Assembly: GCA_003609755.1 (NCBI GenBank)
Contig: AP017991.1
Location: 3,266,001 to 3,330,000, forward strand
Length of the DNA stretch: 64,000 nt
Origin: Planktothrix agardhii NIES-204
GTDB taxonomy: Bacteria; Cyanobacteriota; Cyanobacteriia; Cyanobacteriales; Microcoleaceae
Direction of reading: 5' to 3'
How positions within the stretch are numbered: the stretch's first letter is position 1; every line of letters begins with the position of its first letter. The notes beneath the pieces were generated by a model, which saw nothing but the letters and a program-made list of their open reading frames with translations, did no database searches and was not told the origin of the DNA. Shown piece by piece: positions 19,801 to 30,600 of the stretch. The position numbers and the translations under genes are program-made.

Positions 19801-21241
19801 CGAACCGCCAACCATAGCAGTCCCTAACGAACCGCCCCAAAACGGTGTTTATCGAATTAGTCGTGCCCCGGATACCTTCGGGGATCTAACGATTAACCTC
19901 ACCCTAGAACCCGATAAAATTAGCCCGGCAGATTATACCCTGAGCACCTCAACGGGTCAAACCGTAGCGGTCACAGGCAACTCCACCGCGACTCTGACCC
20001 TTCCCAACAATCAATCCAGTATTGATATTATCTTGACTCCGGTTAATGATGTCCAGGCTGAAGCCAATGAATCCTTAACGCTAGTCTTGGCGGATGGGAA
20101 CTATCAGATTGATCCCGAGGAAAATACGGCAAAAGTTACAATTCTGGCTAATGATACCGCCGTGACTCAACGGGGAGATACCACCAGCAACGCCCCAGAA
20201 GACTATGCAACCCTAGAAGGTTCCTTACGTCAGGCGATTCTCAACGCTGCAACTCTACCCGGGGAAGATACGATTACCTTTGCCCGGCAAGCAGCTTCTG
20301 GAGTGATTAATCTCGCCGGAGCCTTACCTGCTGTCAGTAGCGATGTGATTTTTGATGGGCCAGGAGCCGATAAGCTGACTATTCGTCGAGATACGGGGGG
20401 GGACTACAATGTTTTCACTGTTAATGGCGGGAATGTTACCTTTGAAGAATTGAAACTGAGCAATGGTTTCCCCGCCGGAACGATACCCAATACCAGTAGT
20501 ACCACCACAGGTAGTCGGGGCGGTGCGATTAATATTACGTCTTCTACCAGTAAGGTTAAGGTTCTCGATAGTTGGCTAGATGGAAACCAGGCGAATAATG
20601 GGGGGGCGATCGCCAACTCCGGCCAACTTACTGTTCAAAATAGTACCATCAGCAATAACATAGGTAGCAACGGTGGTGGAATTATTGTGATTGATGGTCA
20701 AGTCCAAATTATTAATAGCACAATTGCTAACAATACAGGTAATATCGGCGGCGGCGTGTTTAACTCCGTTGCGGACTTGACGATTACTAATAGTACAATT
20801 GCTTTCAATAATGCGAGCGGAAACAGTGGCGGAGTCAGAAATATTGGCGGGGTAGCCAATCTGAAAAACTCTATTATTGCTAGTAACACCTCCCCCCTTG
20901 ACCCCGATGTTGGAGCGTCCATTGAATTTGCCTTCAAGAGTGGCGGCAATAACCTAATTGGAAACGGAACTGGGGGAGAGGGTTTAGTCAATGGAGTGAA
21001 CAATGATGTTGTCGGCAGTGCGATCGCCCCAATCGATCCCTTACTCAGTCCCTTACAAAATAACGGCGGCACTACACCAACCTTGGCTCTAGCTAGTACC
21101 AGTCTTGCCATTAATAAGGGAAGTAATAGCTTTATTACCCCCTATACTGACCCTGGACAATTTGATCAACGGGGGGCAGGCTTTAACCGGATCATCAATA
21201 ACATTATTGATATCGGAGCCTTTGAGTCCCAAGTGTTTTAA
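16886..21241 (+). CDS. RTX / Calx-beta / choice-of-anchor surface protein
   Basis: The protein has 1451 residues. Residues 1-150 are hemolysin-type calcium-binding repeats (GNDTLNGLGENDTLNGG, GGDGDDLLYGGQGNDTL) ending in SDVFVIGRELID. Next come about six Calx-beta-type domains, several opening with YNF/YDF-x(6-8)-EG and ending in E-(I/L)-x-DDD. Residues 1080-1400 form a beta-helix (LRQAILNAATLPGEDTITF, then NSTISNN-type rungs). The C-terminus, NNGGTTPTLALA to IDIGAFESQVF, is a choice-of-anchor Q-type ending. Placing the RTX repeats at the N-terminus is the cyanobacterial arrangement. There is no Sec signal, so type I-like or other export is inferred. It is probably a calcium-dependent surface or matrix protein; its neighbours do not include a secretion system. 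Confidence 0.9.
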   Translation: MAQLIGTASDDFLAGTPEPDEILGFAGNDTLNGLGENDTLNGGQDQDLLSGGNGNDLMFGDLGNDTLEGEAGNDIAYGNNGDDQLNGGDGDDLLYGGQGNDTLFDSSGNDQLFGDRGNDLLYSGSGKNELTGGGGSDVFVIGRELIDTEVDSITDFRVGVDLIGLTKELKFADLRFVQVGNDTVIEDKISNQKLIIIQETQATTINNQANFTQSIESLTPVIEFTNNNSLVVKEGETPALFVNVQRAGSPFNTVSAKLELQLDTATASDVSVEPIEVIFKPYETFKIVPIPITVIDDREAEPNEIFKLTLANPTGGATLGESQAIVITLQDNDSSSPGTVPPVDSKPPIVFPIGPFPSAISLSVAPSTILENSQENFVYTFTRAGGSLDLPINVNFTVGGTAKLGENYTVIDNETFTNTGGSVSFPANSTIATLKLAPINNDKFEEDPLTIDITLRESGFLYTANPQQSTAVASIQSEDLPPKPPVYNFSQSKFSIFEGDPGNPGQATITVNRTFDTSQQSSVKILLTPAGQNGGTPGVDVEPTEIVLQFAPGQTENTFQIPIIGDDVIEPSEIIILSFAPDGFLPTGQAGTLYPTTNLIINDDDGPTTYDFKEPLFKTLEGNSTNITQLVKIDRSGDINVNSSVSVNVTGVNAIPNVDFVPGPITVNFTPGQITQTVPITILGNLTPNQNRTLNLSLNPPLGALVGNIHPTSELLVIDDDNVPTYDFTTNTYRIREGNNDITYSEITVVRSGKVDIDSSVTVDLNPAAQNGATSGEDFTPSEIPLEFTSGEISKTIQVTIIGDEVSESTETVLLSFSNFDNDGQSGTTVPQAALIIEDDDSPPTYNFTQNNYSLDEGDITNLFNEVQVLRSGDITQTSSVDVVFTSDTAIANTDFTPGPQRIQFAINQDKQIVPLGIIGNTLVQPDRSFGLSFANFDKNGLAGEDIPTSTVTIKDDDQATLSLTTVEATAIEPPTIAVPNEPPQNGVYRISRAPDTFGDLTINLTLEPDKISPADYTLSTSTGQTVAVTGNSTATLTLPNNQSSIDIILTPVNDVQAEANESLTLVLADGNYQIDPEENTAKVTILANDTAVTQRGDTTSNAPEDYATLEGSLRQAILNAATLPGEDTITFARQAASGVINLAGALPAVSSDVIFDGPGADKLTIRRDTGGDYNVFTVNGGNVTFEELKLSNGFPAGTIPNTSSTTTGSRGGAINITSSTSKVKVLDSWLDGNQANNGGAIANSGQLTVQNSTISNNIGSNGGGIIVIDGQVQIINSTIANNTGNIGGGVFNSVADLTITNSTIAFNNASGNSGGVRNIGGVANLKNSIIASNTSPLDPDVGASIEFAFKSGGNNLIGNGTGGEGLVNGVNNDVVGSAIAPIDPLLSPLQNNGGTTPTLALASTSLAINKGSNSFITPYTDPGQFDQRGAGFNRIINNIIDIGAFESQVF

Positions 21242-21253
21242 TCAGTTATTAGT

Positions 21254-21391
21254 TGTAGCAACCGCCAAGGCAGTTAGGACACCTGACGGATCTTAGAACC
21301 CAGACGGTGAAGTATTTCCCCCCTGTTCCCTGCCCCCAAGCCCCCCGTGCACGGGGGGTTTGGGGGGGCTGTTCCGGTGTTCCCTGCTATA
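21254..21391 (-). repeat. TATAGCA-ended repeat element, copy A
   Basis: A 138-base element lies just after the RTX gene. Its ends are TGTAGCA and TGCTATA (imperfect terminal inverted repeats), with an internal GACGGTGAAGTATTT block and the perfect palindrome CCCCCCGTGCACGGGGGG at 21341-21358. It matches copy B at 34084 in the opposite orientation over most of its length and a diverged copy C at 55341. There is no coding capacity, so it is MITE-like. Confidence 0.75.
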
Positions 21392-22309
21392 TCAGTTTGA
21401 AAACTCATTGACTTCTGCTTAGGAGGGATCTCGGCGTTGAATAAATTCAAAGCCACCCTCCTTATTTTTGGGCAAGTATTTTCCTGTTGCTAATAGTTTT
21501 ACTTTTCTGACTTGTGCTAAGTTTTGAGGCGAGAAGCAAGGTTCAAGGGTTTCTGTCCTTAAATGGTGGGGATCTTGAGGGTGGGTACGATTAATCACCA
21601 TATTTTTCTTGATTTTGGAAATATTGGTAAATCTTAGCATCATTTTTTTGACATTGAGAACAATTTAAAGATTCAATTTAGATTCTCTGGGGTTACTCAT
21701 TTTGAGGCAAGATTCTAGTTTAATAAATTTTGATTTAGGTCAATTGTCTAATCCGATCTTTTGCCAAAATGTTGCTCAACTCTGTTGTCCAAAATTTTTC
21801 CTACCCTATAATTTAGGACGGTCAATGTCGTTCACTTTTAACCTAGAAGCACCTATCTGATTACAAACGATTATTCCCAAAATCATCCCAAGTTCTCATT
21901 TTCACCCTAAGACTGTTCTCCCTGCTAGACTTAAAATTGGTCTAGGTAGGGTCTTCGCAGATCAAAAGCGGATTCGGTGTCAACTTGGTTTTCAGCAGTA
22001 GAGGGGGGGGAAACCCAAAATTGCAAAAAATAACTCATAAAACCGAGAATGTATGATAAAATCAAAAATTAGAGGTTTTTAGTTTCTTGGACTAATTGCT
22101 CAAGCTAGAACTGAGCGATTTTTGAAGGGGTGGAGCCGACTCTGATGTATAACTGAAAATTGTTATAGCTGGGTTGTACCTTCACCGAAGATCAGATGGG
22201 ATTGATCCTTGATTCTGAATAGAAATCAATAGAAATTAACACCTATTGACAGAATTAGAATTGAGCATCAATATTGAATTCACAGTTGATTTATTAGGTT
22301 AAATTTGAT
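21392..22309. other. Long non-coding or weakly coding spacer upstream of the STAND gene
   Basis: About 900 bases hold no gene I can support. A minus-strand frame of 74 codons at 21419-21643 (MMLRFTNISKIKKNM...) has no ribosome site and no recognisable family. The rest is AT-rich with a G-run at about 22003 and a TTGACA at 22246-22251 followed 17 bases later by CAATAT, a possible but weak promoter for the STAND gene. The space is unusually large for this region and could hold an untranslated leader or a small RNA. Confidence 0.4.
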
Positions 22310-24232
22310 ATGGTACCGAGAGAATTTTTAAAGACTGTAGCTACGAGAGTTGGAATTTCCGACAATGAACTCGAAGTGATGGCGCGGGCAATCCAAGGAG
22401 AACCGATGACTGCGATTTCTAAGCAATTAGGGGTTCGCAAGGATGCCTTGCAGAAACGCTTGGGTGAGGTTTATAGGAAACTAAATATTAGCGGTGCAGG
22501 GCCGGGAAAATTAGCAAAATTGCAGCAAAAGTTACTGTCAGAATATCAAACCGATGGTACTAATCAAGGGAGCCAAATCAATGGTCAATCCGGTCGCAAA
22601 AAGCGGTCGATGAGTGGCCTTGACCCCCAAGGTTTCAGTAGTAATGTTCAAATCGATTGGGGGAATGCACCCAAATTGGCAGCCTTTTATGGCCGTTTGG
22701 AAGCTATGGCTACCTTAAAACAAGGATTAGTCACCGAACGTGCTCACCTGATGATGTTGGAGGGCATGGGCGGTATTGGGAAAACGGCTTTGGCGGTTAA
22801 ATTAGTTCAGGAAATTGCCCCGGACTTTGACAAAGTGATTTGGCGCTCACTCCGAGATAAACCTTCTCCGAGTGAGTTTATCGCCTCAACTTTTCCTGAA
22901 CAATCTCAAGCCCCTTTAGGTTGGGATGATTCGGAACAAATCGCCCAATTGTTGAAAACCTTATCGGATTCTCGGTATTTGTTAGTAATTGATGAGATAG
23001 AATATATCTCACAACTCGGGAGTAAAGATGCGGCTTTCAAAAGTTATGAATCTTTATTTCAACAGATTAGTGAGTCTTCCCATCGTAGCAGTGTTTTATT
23101 AATCGGTTGGGAATTTCCGCTTTCGTGGCAACAGTTCGCGTCTAAAACCTCAGTACAGTTAACTGGGTTATCGGAACAAGACTCTCAACAAATGGTTTTA
23201 TCCGGTCAAGAATCCCTCTATTTAGATGAAAAATTCCTATCAGAATTGATTCATTTATGTGGTGGCAACCCCTTAATTTTAAAATTATGGGCGGCTAAGA
23301 TTCCTGATTTTACAATTAGAAATCTGACGAAATTAATCAAGCAAAATACCTTGGTTATTGAAGAATTGGTACGTCAATCCCTGCGAGCAGAACAGGAATT
23401 GTCCGACCTAGAAATTCGTTTAGTCTGTTGGTTGGCAGTAAATCAAAAAGCGGCAACCTTGAGTGAGTTAGCAACGGATTTAATTCTCTCGGAAACTGAA
23501 GCCGAAGTCCAGACTTCCTTAGAATTTTTAGTTGAGCGATCGCTGTTAGAAACAACTAATTTTAGCGCTCCTATGGCTTACACGGTTAATAGTAACTTCA
23601 GAAAAGCCGTCTGGTATCAGTTAATGGGTAAATCCTTTAATGAACTGGGTTATAAACACTACTTAGAAGGGGAGTTTCAATCGGCTAAAATCAATTTATT
23701 GCAAGCAATTCGCTATCATTCGGCTTTAAGTGCAGGTCATTATAATTTAGGTTCGACCTATGAAAAGCTCGATCAGTTTGAAGAAGCCAGAAAACATTAT
23801 CAAATTCTAGTCGATGTGGATAATAACCGCGCAACACAGGCGGCGGTAAATAATTTAGCACGATTGGAAATTTTAGATGGCAAAACCGAGGAAGCTATTG
23901 ATAAATTAGAAAAAACCTTGGTACAAGTTAAGGATAAAGGAATCCGAGCCGCCTTATATAAGAATTTAGGCTGGGCTTATTTCCTAGAAAATAATCCAAA
24001 ACAGGCTGAAGTTGAGTTACGTCAATCCTTAGAATTAAAAGAATCTAATGTGGTAGCTTACTATCTTTTAGCTCAGGTTTTAGAAGCCCAAAACCGTCAT
24101 AAACAAGCCTTAACGTTTTGGAAAACGGCCTTAGAACAGGACGAATTAGATCAAAAATCTAATGGTGTTACCTGGCGTTTACCTGAATTGCTGGCTTGGC
24201 GGATGACTGCTCGCCAACGCTTACTGAAATAA
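22310..24232 (+). CDS. STAND NTPase (NB-ARC-like) with N-terminal HTH and C-terminal TPRs
   Basis: This signal-transduction ATPase of 640 residues has three parts. Residues 10-62 (VGISDNELEVMARAIQGEP...KLNI) look like a LuxR-type helix-turn-helix. The NTPase has the Walker A motif GMGGIGKT at 152-159, Walker B LLVIDE at 224-229, and a later CGGNPLILKLWAAKI resembling the GLPL motif of NB-ARC proteins. From about residue 445 there are at least five TPR units (HYNLGSTYEKLDQFEEARKHY, ALYKNLGWAYFLENNPKQAE). Such proteins act as ligand-triggered switches in regulation or immunity; no effector domain such as TIR or CHAT is fused here. The convergent neighbour carries a CHAT protease, which may or may not be related in function. 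Confidence 0.85.
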   Translation: MVPREFLKTVATRVGISDNELEVMARAIQGEPMTAISKQLGVRKDALQKRLGEVYRKLNISGAGPGKLAKLQQKLLSEYQTDGTNQGSQINGQSGRKKRSMSGLDPQGFSSNVQIDWGNAPKLAAFYGRLEAMATLKQGLVTERAHLMMLEGMGGIGKTALAVKLVQEIAPDFDKVIWRSLRDKPSPSEFIASTFPEQSQAPLGWDDSEQIAQLLKTLSDSRYLLVIDEIEYISQLGSKDAAFKSYESLFQQISESSHRSSVLLIGWEFPLSWQQFASKTSVQLTGLSEQDSQQMVLSGQESLYLDEKFLSELIHLCGGNPLILKLWAAKIPDFTIRNLTKLIKQNTLVIEELVRQSLRAEQELSDLEIRLVCWLAVNQKAATLSELATDLILSETEAEVQTSLEFLVERSLLETTNFSAPMAYTVNSNFRKAVWYQLMGKSFNELGYKHYLEGEFQSAKINLLQAIRYHSALSAGHYNLGSTYEKLDQFEEARKHYQILVDVDNNRATQAAVNNLARLEILDGKTEEAIDKLEKTLVQVKDKGIRAALYKNLGWAYFLENNPKQAEVELRQSLELKESNVVAYYLLAQVLEAQNRHKQALTFWKTALEQDELDQKSNGVTWRLPELLAWRMTARQRLLK

Positions 24233-24236
24233 TCGC

Positions 24237-24365
24237 TTAAGTAGGTAGGCGGGATTAAACTTTTTCATTTAACAATATGTAAAGGAGGCTTAGATCAGCT
24301 ATTAGAAAGCGTTAGAACGATTTACAATCGTTTACATGGAGACTTTATAGAGCCTACCTACTTAA
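24237..24365. repeat. Inverted-repeat element with 14-base arms
   Basis: TTAAGTAGGTAGGC at 24237-24250 is perfectly inverted at 24352-24365. A second pair (AAAGGAGGCTT at 24281, AAGCCTCCTTT at 24365) crosses it, and there is a small central hairpin (AACGATTTACAATCGTT). It starts four bases after the STAND gene stop codon, so its transcript would fold strongly at the 3' end. It may be a MITE-like relic or a complex terminator. Confidence 0.6.
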
Positions 24366-24390
24366 AGCCTCCTTTCCCTATTTCCCTGAC

Positions 24391-24455
24391 TTGGGGATTG
24401 ACATCCACCCCGCCGTAAACGGACGGGGATTCCTCACCACGCTACCTTTTTAGGA
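24391..24455. mobile_element. Relic of an IS200/IS605-type element end
   Basis: GGGGATTGACATCCACCCCG followed by an imperfect hairpin (CCCCGCCG, loop TAAA, CGG-A-CGGGG at 24408-24428) and ATTCCTC resembles the subterminal hairpin at the ends of IS200/IS605 (TnpA/TnpB) elements in cyanobacteria. No transposase or tnpB frame is present nearby, so this is a solo end or a PATE-like remnant. Nothing further is seen up to 24630. Confidence 0.5.
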
Positions 24456-24630
24456 TGGTCGCTGAATGGGGATAACTGTCCTTTCGGATCAACAAAGAAT
24501 TTCGTTGAAAAAAATCTACTAGATCATAGTTTAAAACATCTTTTGAAAAAATAAATTGACTTATACAACAAGGTAGAAATTTTAGCAATTGCAACCTTAA
24601 AGGTTATTTTTAAAAAACCGCTCCCTAAGT

Positions 24631-27600
24631 TTACCAAGGGCTTCCAATCATTGTAAATCCTGACCAGTAATAGGGATGGGATAGGCTGGTAATATTAAAT
24701 TCTGTCAGATTCTCAGGGAGAGGAATAGCGCCAAAGGTGGTTATCAATTGATCATTTTCGATCCGAGTTTTTCCTTGAATCATGTCAATTTGTGCCTCTT
24801 GTAAAGCGATCGCTTTAATCGGAGCTTGCTTTAAAGATTCATAAAATTCACTCATTAATCCCAAGGTTCCTTGATCACTAACATACCATAAACTCGCTAA
24901 AGCGGATTTAACTCCCGCCTGCACCGCTAACCCAGCAAATCCTAATTCTGACCGTCGATCTCCTAATGCTGTTCGACAAGCACTTAAAGTTAATAATTCC
25001 ACTATGGGATTATCCCAACCCAAATTAGGAAGTTCTGTTAAGGGTAATTTTTCATTCCATAATTGAATAAAAGAATTACTCGGAGATCCGGTTTTAAAAT
25101 CAGCGTGGGTGGCTAAATGAATCACTTGAAAATCAGATATACGCCGTTGGGATTTCAGATTTTCCAGGGTAAATCGTTCGTTTAAGAATTTTTCCCCAGG
25201 CCAAATTTCAGTAATATTTTGGAGTTCAATTGGAACCGCCGGAAGTGGATTTTGTTGTTGAAATTGACTGGCTCCCATGGCTAGGACTTGCGCTTGACCA
25301 ATGGGTTGATATCGAAAGTCAATTAAGCTGGTACTCGGAATTAAACTAATCCCATATTTTTCGGTTAAAAATTGTTGACCATCCCATAAAACTGCCATCG
25401 GTAAACTCCGTAAACCTGCATCCAGGGAGAATAGAATTGTAGAAATTCCTAATCTTTTCAAATTATCTTCTATCGGTTGAATCATCCATTGATAAAGTTG
25501 TTTCGCCGGAGCTTGATAACTGACTTTATCCCGTTTTCGGGGGTTGGTAATTTCACTTTGTAATTGTCGAACAACGGGGAATAATTTTTCTTTAGTGGCT
25601 TCAGGAACGCTATGTCTTATGGGTTCACCGAAGGAAGGAACCACAATGATTTCTAATTGCTCTTCCCTGGAAACAATATAAACAATCGCATAAACCTGTT
25701 TAGTTTTTATCTCTAATTCTTTTAACAATTGTTGAACTTCTGAACGATTTAATTGGGTTCCTTGGACTCCTAAATGTTGTTTAAATTCTTGATTTCTTGA
25801 CTGTTCTAATGCTAAAAATGTCGAATCTAAGTTATCAAAACCAAAAGCAATATCTACCGTTGATAAAATTTTCTTGGGCAGAAAATTATTGTTATCATTA
25901 ATAATAATTTCAGGAGAAGTTTCTTCTATTTTTTGTTCTTGGTCAGGAGGAATTAAGGCATCTTGTTGTAGGATAACTCCGGTATCAATTAAGGGTTGAT
26001 TTACATTGGGGGGAATATTAGGCGCGTCATCGGTGGAAATAACAATATTTCCTGATGTGAATGAACCTTCAAAACTTTGGGGTGGCAGAATATTAAAGTC
26101 TCCTGTAGTATTGTTATCATTAATAATAATTTCAGGAGAAGTTTCTTCTATTTTTTGTTCTTGGTCAGGACGAATTAATACATCTTCTTGTAGGATAACT
26201 TCGGTATCAATTAAGGGTTGATTTACATTGGGGGGAATATTAGGCGCGTCATCGGTGGAAATAACAATATTTCCTGATGTGAATGAACCTTCAAAACTTT
26301 GGAGTGGCAGAATATTAAAGTCTCCTGTAGTAATGACGGAGGCTGTTCCATTCATTGCTAAGTTACCTCCGATTTCAAAGGGAGCAACAGGGGGATTCAG
26401 TGGCCCTCCGGCCTGACGAATCGTAATCGAACCCCCGCCCAGACGTCCTGCGGTGGAGATACTGGCGGTTCCCGTGGGGGAAAATTGGGTGGGGAAGGAG
26501 TTGGTAGCACGGAAGTAGCCTTGAGTTGATTCCGCAAAAACGTTACCCCCGAGACCATTGGGGGATTCAGCGTTAATAAATTCGACCTGAACATCATTAA
26601 TCGGGTCGAGGAAGACGTTACCGCCCTGGGTTTGACCTTGGGTATCAATTTGTCCGGTGGTAATGCTGGTTTGGGCTTTAACCGTAACATTACCGCCTGT
26701 CGAACCGGATGTCAGTATATTTCCGGTTGTAACATTTCCGGTATTCGCTTCTAGGGAGATATTTCCGCCCGCATTACCTGGGGATGAGCTATTCAGGGTG
26801 TTAGTAGTAATATTTCCCTGGGGGGTACTTAGGGAAATACCCCCACCGTTAGCATTAGGGGATGAACTATTCAGGGAGTTAACCGTAATATTCCCGTTAC
26901 GGCTATTGAGGGTAATACCAGGGGATGCGGTAATATCACGGGTGGTAATATCATTATTGGCGGTGACTGCAACCGTACCATTACTGAGAATATTAGCATT
27001 GAGGTTAACAATATTACTGGCATTAATATTCAGTCCCCCTGACCCTAGGGTAATAGGGGCGTTAGCTTGGACGGTTCCGGCGGTAATCCCTAAACCGTTT
27101 AGGGTAGATTCTGTGGTAAAAGTATCTAAATTTACATCATTATTCCCCGCGTTAAGAGTTAACTTTCCTTGTCCACCAAGGGTTGAACCAATAAAGTCAA
27201 TTGCTCCATTTCCAATACTGGTGTCTAATGTAACTGAATTTCCAGAAACATTAACGGTATTTACGGAGGAAAAGTTAAGTCCGGCGCTGGTGTAGATATC
27301 TCCAAACAGGTTAAGGGCGCTCGCTTGTTGAAAAATTAATCCGTTTATGGGGTTATTATTATTACCAACGGTATTCAGGGAAATTGTTCCATTTCCGGCG
27401 TTGAGTGTTAGGGTTTGGGAACCTGTTATCGGACTATTATTAAATAGGATATTACCATTATTTCCGGTGGTATTAATAATAATAGGATTTTCGAGTTGAG
27501 TTCCCCCAGAAGCATTACTAAAATCAATATTATTATTTGTAGTTAAATTGCCTTTTAGGGTCGTGAGTCCGGTGGTATTAACTTGCAAACTAGACAGGGG

Positions 27601-30600
27601 GTTACTATCACCCACAGTAGAAAAAGTAATATTACCGCTACCCGCATTCAGGGTTAAGTTACTATTTCCATTGATAGAATTATTGAAAATAATATCACCA
27701 CTATTATTAGTTCCCGATGAAGTTAGGGTAATATTAGGGGATGCGAGTTGTAGGGGACTATTATATTGTTGTTGACTTCCGACCCCATTATTGCTAGAGG
27801 TATTAATATCACCATTTAAAATAATTGGATTATTTCCAGTGTTTAAAGTAACATTTCCCGCTTGGTTGTTTTGGGTGCTGGTATTGATTTCCCCCAGGGT
27901 AATATTAGCAGGAGTTGTCATCGTAATATCACCGCCATTGCTATTAGGAGAACTGCTATTAATAATTCCGCCACTACTATCAATATTTCCCGTATTGCTA
28001 TTTAATATAATAGCTTGACCTTGGGTAGTTAGGTTGGCGGTAGTGATATTATTTTCGGCATTAATATTAATAGTGGCGGTATTCGTGGCGGTGATGGGTT
28101 GGGTTAAATTAACCGTACCACTGCTATTGATATTAATTCCTTCTCCCTCAAGATTAATTCCCCCATTACTATTGACATCTCCACTGGTTAGATTTAAAGT
28201 ATTTAAGGGATTTGTTGCTCCTATTGCTTGATTAATATTAACCGTTCCCGTCCCCGCTTCCAGGGTTAAATTAGCAGTCCCTGGAGTATTACTATCAACG
28301 GTATTATTAAAGGTAACATTTCCACTTCTGGCGGTTCCCGATGTGTTTAAAGTAACGATATCTGCATCTAAAATCACCGGAGAATTAAAGATAATATTAT
28401 TCCCTGAACCAATAGTAGCAGAAGTATCAATATTATTAGTTAAATTAATTGTATTTCCAGAGAGAGTTAGGGTTCCGGCTTGACTGGTTCCTAAATTAGA
28501 TTCTGTGCGGGTAATTACTGCGCCTATAGTTAAATTTTCAGCCGCATTTAGGTTGATTTCTCCTCCGTTTTCGGTGGTTGAACTACTATTAAGAATACCC
28601 GATGCGGTATTAATATTTCCGGTATTACTGGTGAGAGAAATTCTTGACCCATTACTAATAATATCCGCCGTTGTAATATCTCCAGTAGCACTAACATCAA
28701 TAGGACTATTATTAGCTGTTATGGTATCACCTAAATTAATATTTTGAGTTGCATTAACATTAATTCCCCCATTCTCTACCGTTACCGCAGACTGAGTAAC
28801 CACATTTCCGCTATTAATGATTAAGTTTTGTAGCGGCAGACTATCCCCTATTGCTTGACTAAAAGTTGCATCTCCCGTTCCAGTTTCTAGGGTTAAACTA
28901 TTACGTCCTCCCATTAGCAAGGGGAGGGTAGGGGTGGGGTTAATACCCCCGTTAATTGTTCCATTAAAGGTAACATTCCCCCCGCTATTATTTCCCGTTG
29001 TATTGATAGTAATATTGGGTTTAGGTAGAATAACATTAGCATTAAAATTAACATCACTTCCCTGACCTTTGGTGGCTGAGGTATTAATATCTCCAGTTAA
29101 ATTAATAGTATTATTTCCTGAAGAAATATCTAGGGTTCCTGCCTGACTATTGGTAGAATTAGAGGCGGTACTGGTATTAATTCCTCCTAAAGTAATCGTT
29201 CCCGAAGCGTTGAGGGTTTGGTTGCCGCCATCATTATCAGAAGAACTACTATCTAAAATGCCAGCTTGGGTATTAATTTCCCCATTGGTAGCAGAAACCG
29301 TAATTGTATTACCCTGACCTGTGGTGGCGGAAGTATTAATATTATCAGTTACCGTAATAATATTATTAGCAGAAGTTAAACTAACACTTCCTCCTTGGGT
29401 GTTTCCACGGGCATTAATTCCGGCAACCCTAATATTACCCGCCGCATTAATCGCAATATTTCCCCCACTTCCCTGAATAGAACTACTATCAATAATTCCA
29501 AAACTACTATTGATATTTCCTTCACTACTTTGGAGATTAATTTCACCCCCGGTATTAGTCACGGAATTAATTAATAAATCTCGATTTCCTGATATGGTGA
29601 TACTTCCTGAACCTGTGGTAGTAATGGGGGTATTTTCTCCAATAATTACACTATTTGTATTCTCGCCATTCTCACCATTATTCACACCATCGATTAAAAT
29701 TGACCCCGTATTACTTTGAATTTTACTCTCTCCAAATATTCCCACCGCCTGACTATTAGCAACTGCCGCACTACGACCTTGAATATTAATATTCCCACTC
29801 GCTAAACTATTAATTTCTGCGGTATTAATTAAAATAATCCCATTACTCTCACTCCCCGTACTATTGCCAGTTCCAGTTAAATTAATGCTCCCTGTTCCTG
29901 ACGATTGAATTAGACTATTTCCCAATAAAATACCCTGTCCACCTAAAGAAGATGAACTCACTCCAGTTAAATTCAGATTTCCATTAATAACCCCAATAAT
30001 AGGGTTATCTAAAATCAAAATCCCATGACTATCGGGAGTTTGACTACTACTTCCCACTAAATTAATATTTCCCGTTGCTGTCGCGGTAATATTTGCACCT
30101 CCAAATAGGGCAATTCCATGACTACTATTCCCCGTAGCAATACTAAGTCCATCTAAATTAATATTCCCAATTCCAGTAGAAACAATTTCACCTCCATCCC
30201 CAATAAAAATTCCTATACTTGAGGTTAAACCCTGTCCCAAACCGTTAATTTTAATATCACTATTTAGGGTTTGTATTTTTCCATTCGCGATAAAAATTCC
30301 CTCGCTAATATTACCCTGACCACTAACCCCCGATAAGGTAATATTTCCGGTTCCTGTGGAAGAAATTAGGGAGTTATTTAATATAGAAATTCCGTCATTA
30401 TTATTTCCTGTGGCGTTATTATTTCCGTTTAAATCAATATTTCCAGTTCCGGTTGAAGCAATATTACTATCACTAATATAAACTGCCACGCTATTATTGA
30501 TTCCGGCGGGAGTTCCTGTGATTTTAATTGTACCATCAACGGTTGAAATATTACTTTGGTTCAAATTCACACCAAAACTATTTAATCCATTCTCACTACT

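Noticed and set aside
21274..21456. Minus-strand ORF of 60 codons after the RTX gene
   Set aside because: It is encoded mainly by the TATAGCA-ended repeat element. The plus-strand ORF at 34028-34210 and the minus-strand ORF at 55245-55448 are rejected for the same reason.
26006..28747. Several plus-strand ORFs inside the CHAT-haemagglutinin gene
   Set aside because: These hydrophobic antisense frames arise from the N/I/T/S-rich repeats and have no ribosome sites or family similarity.
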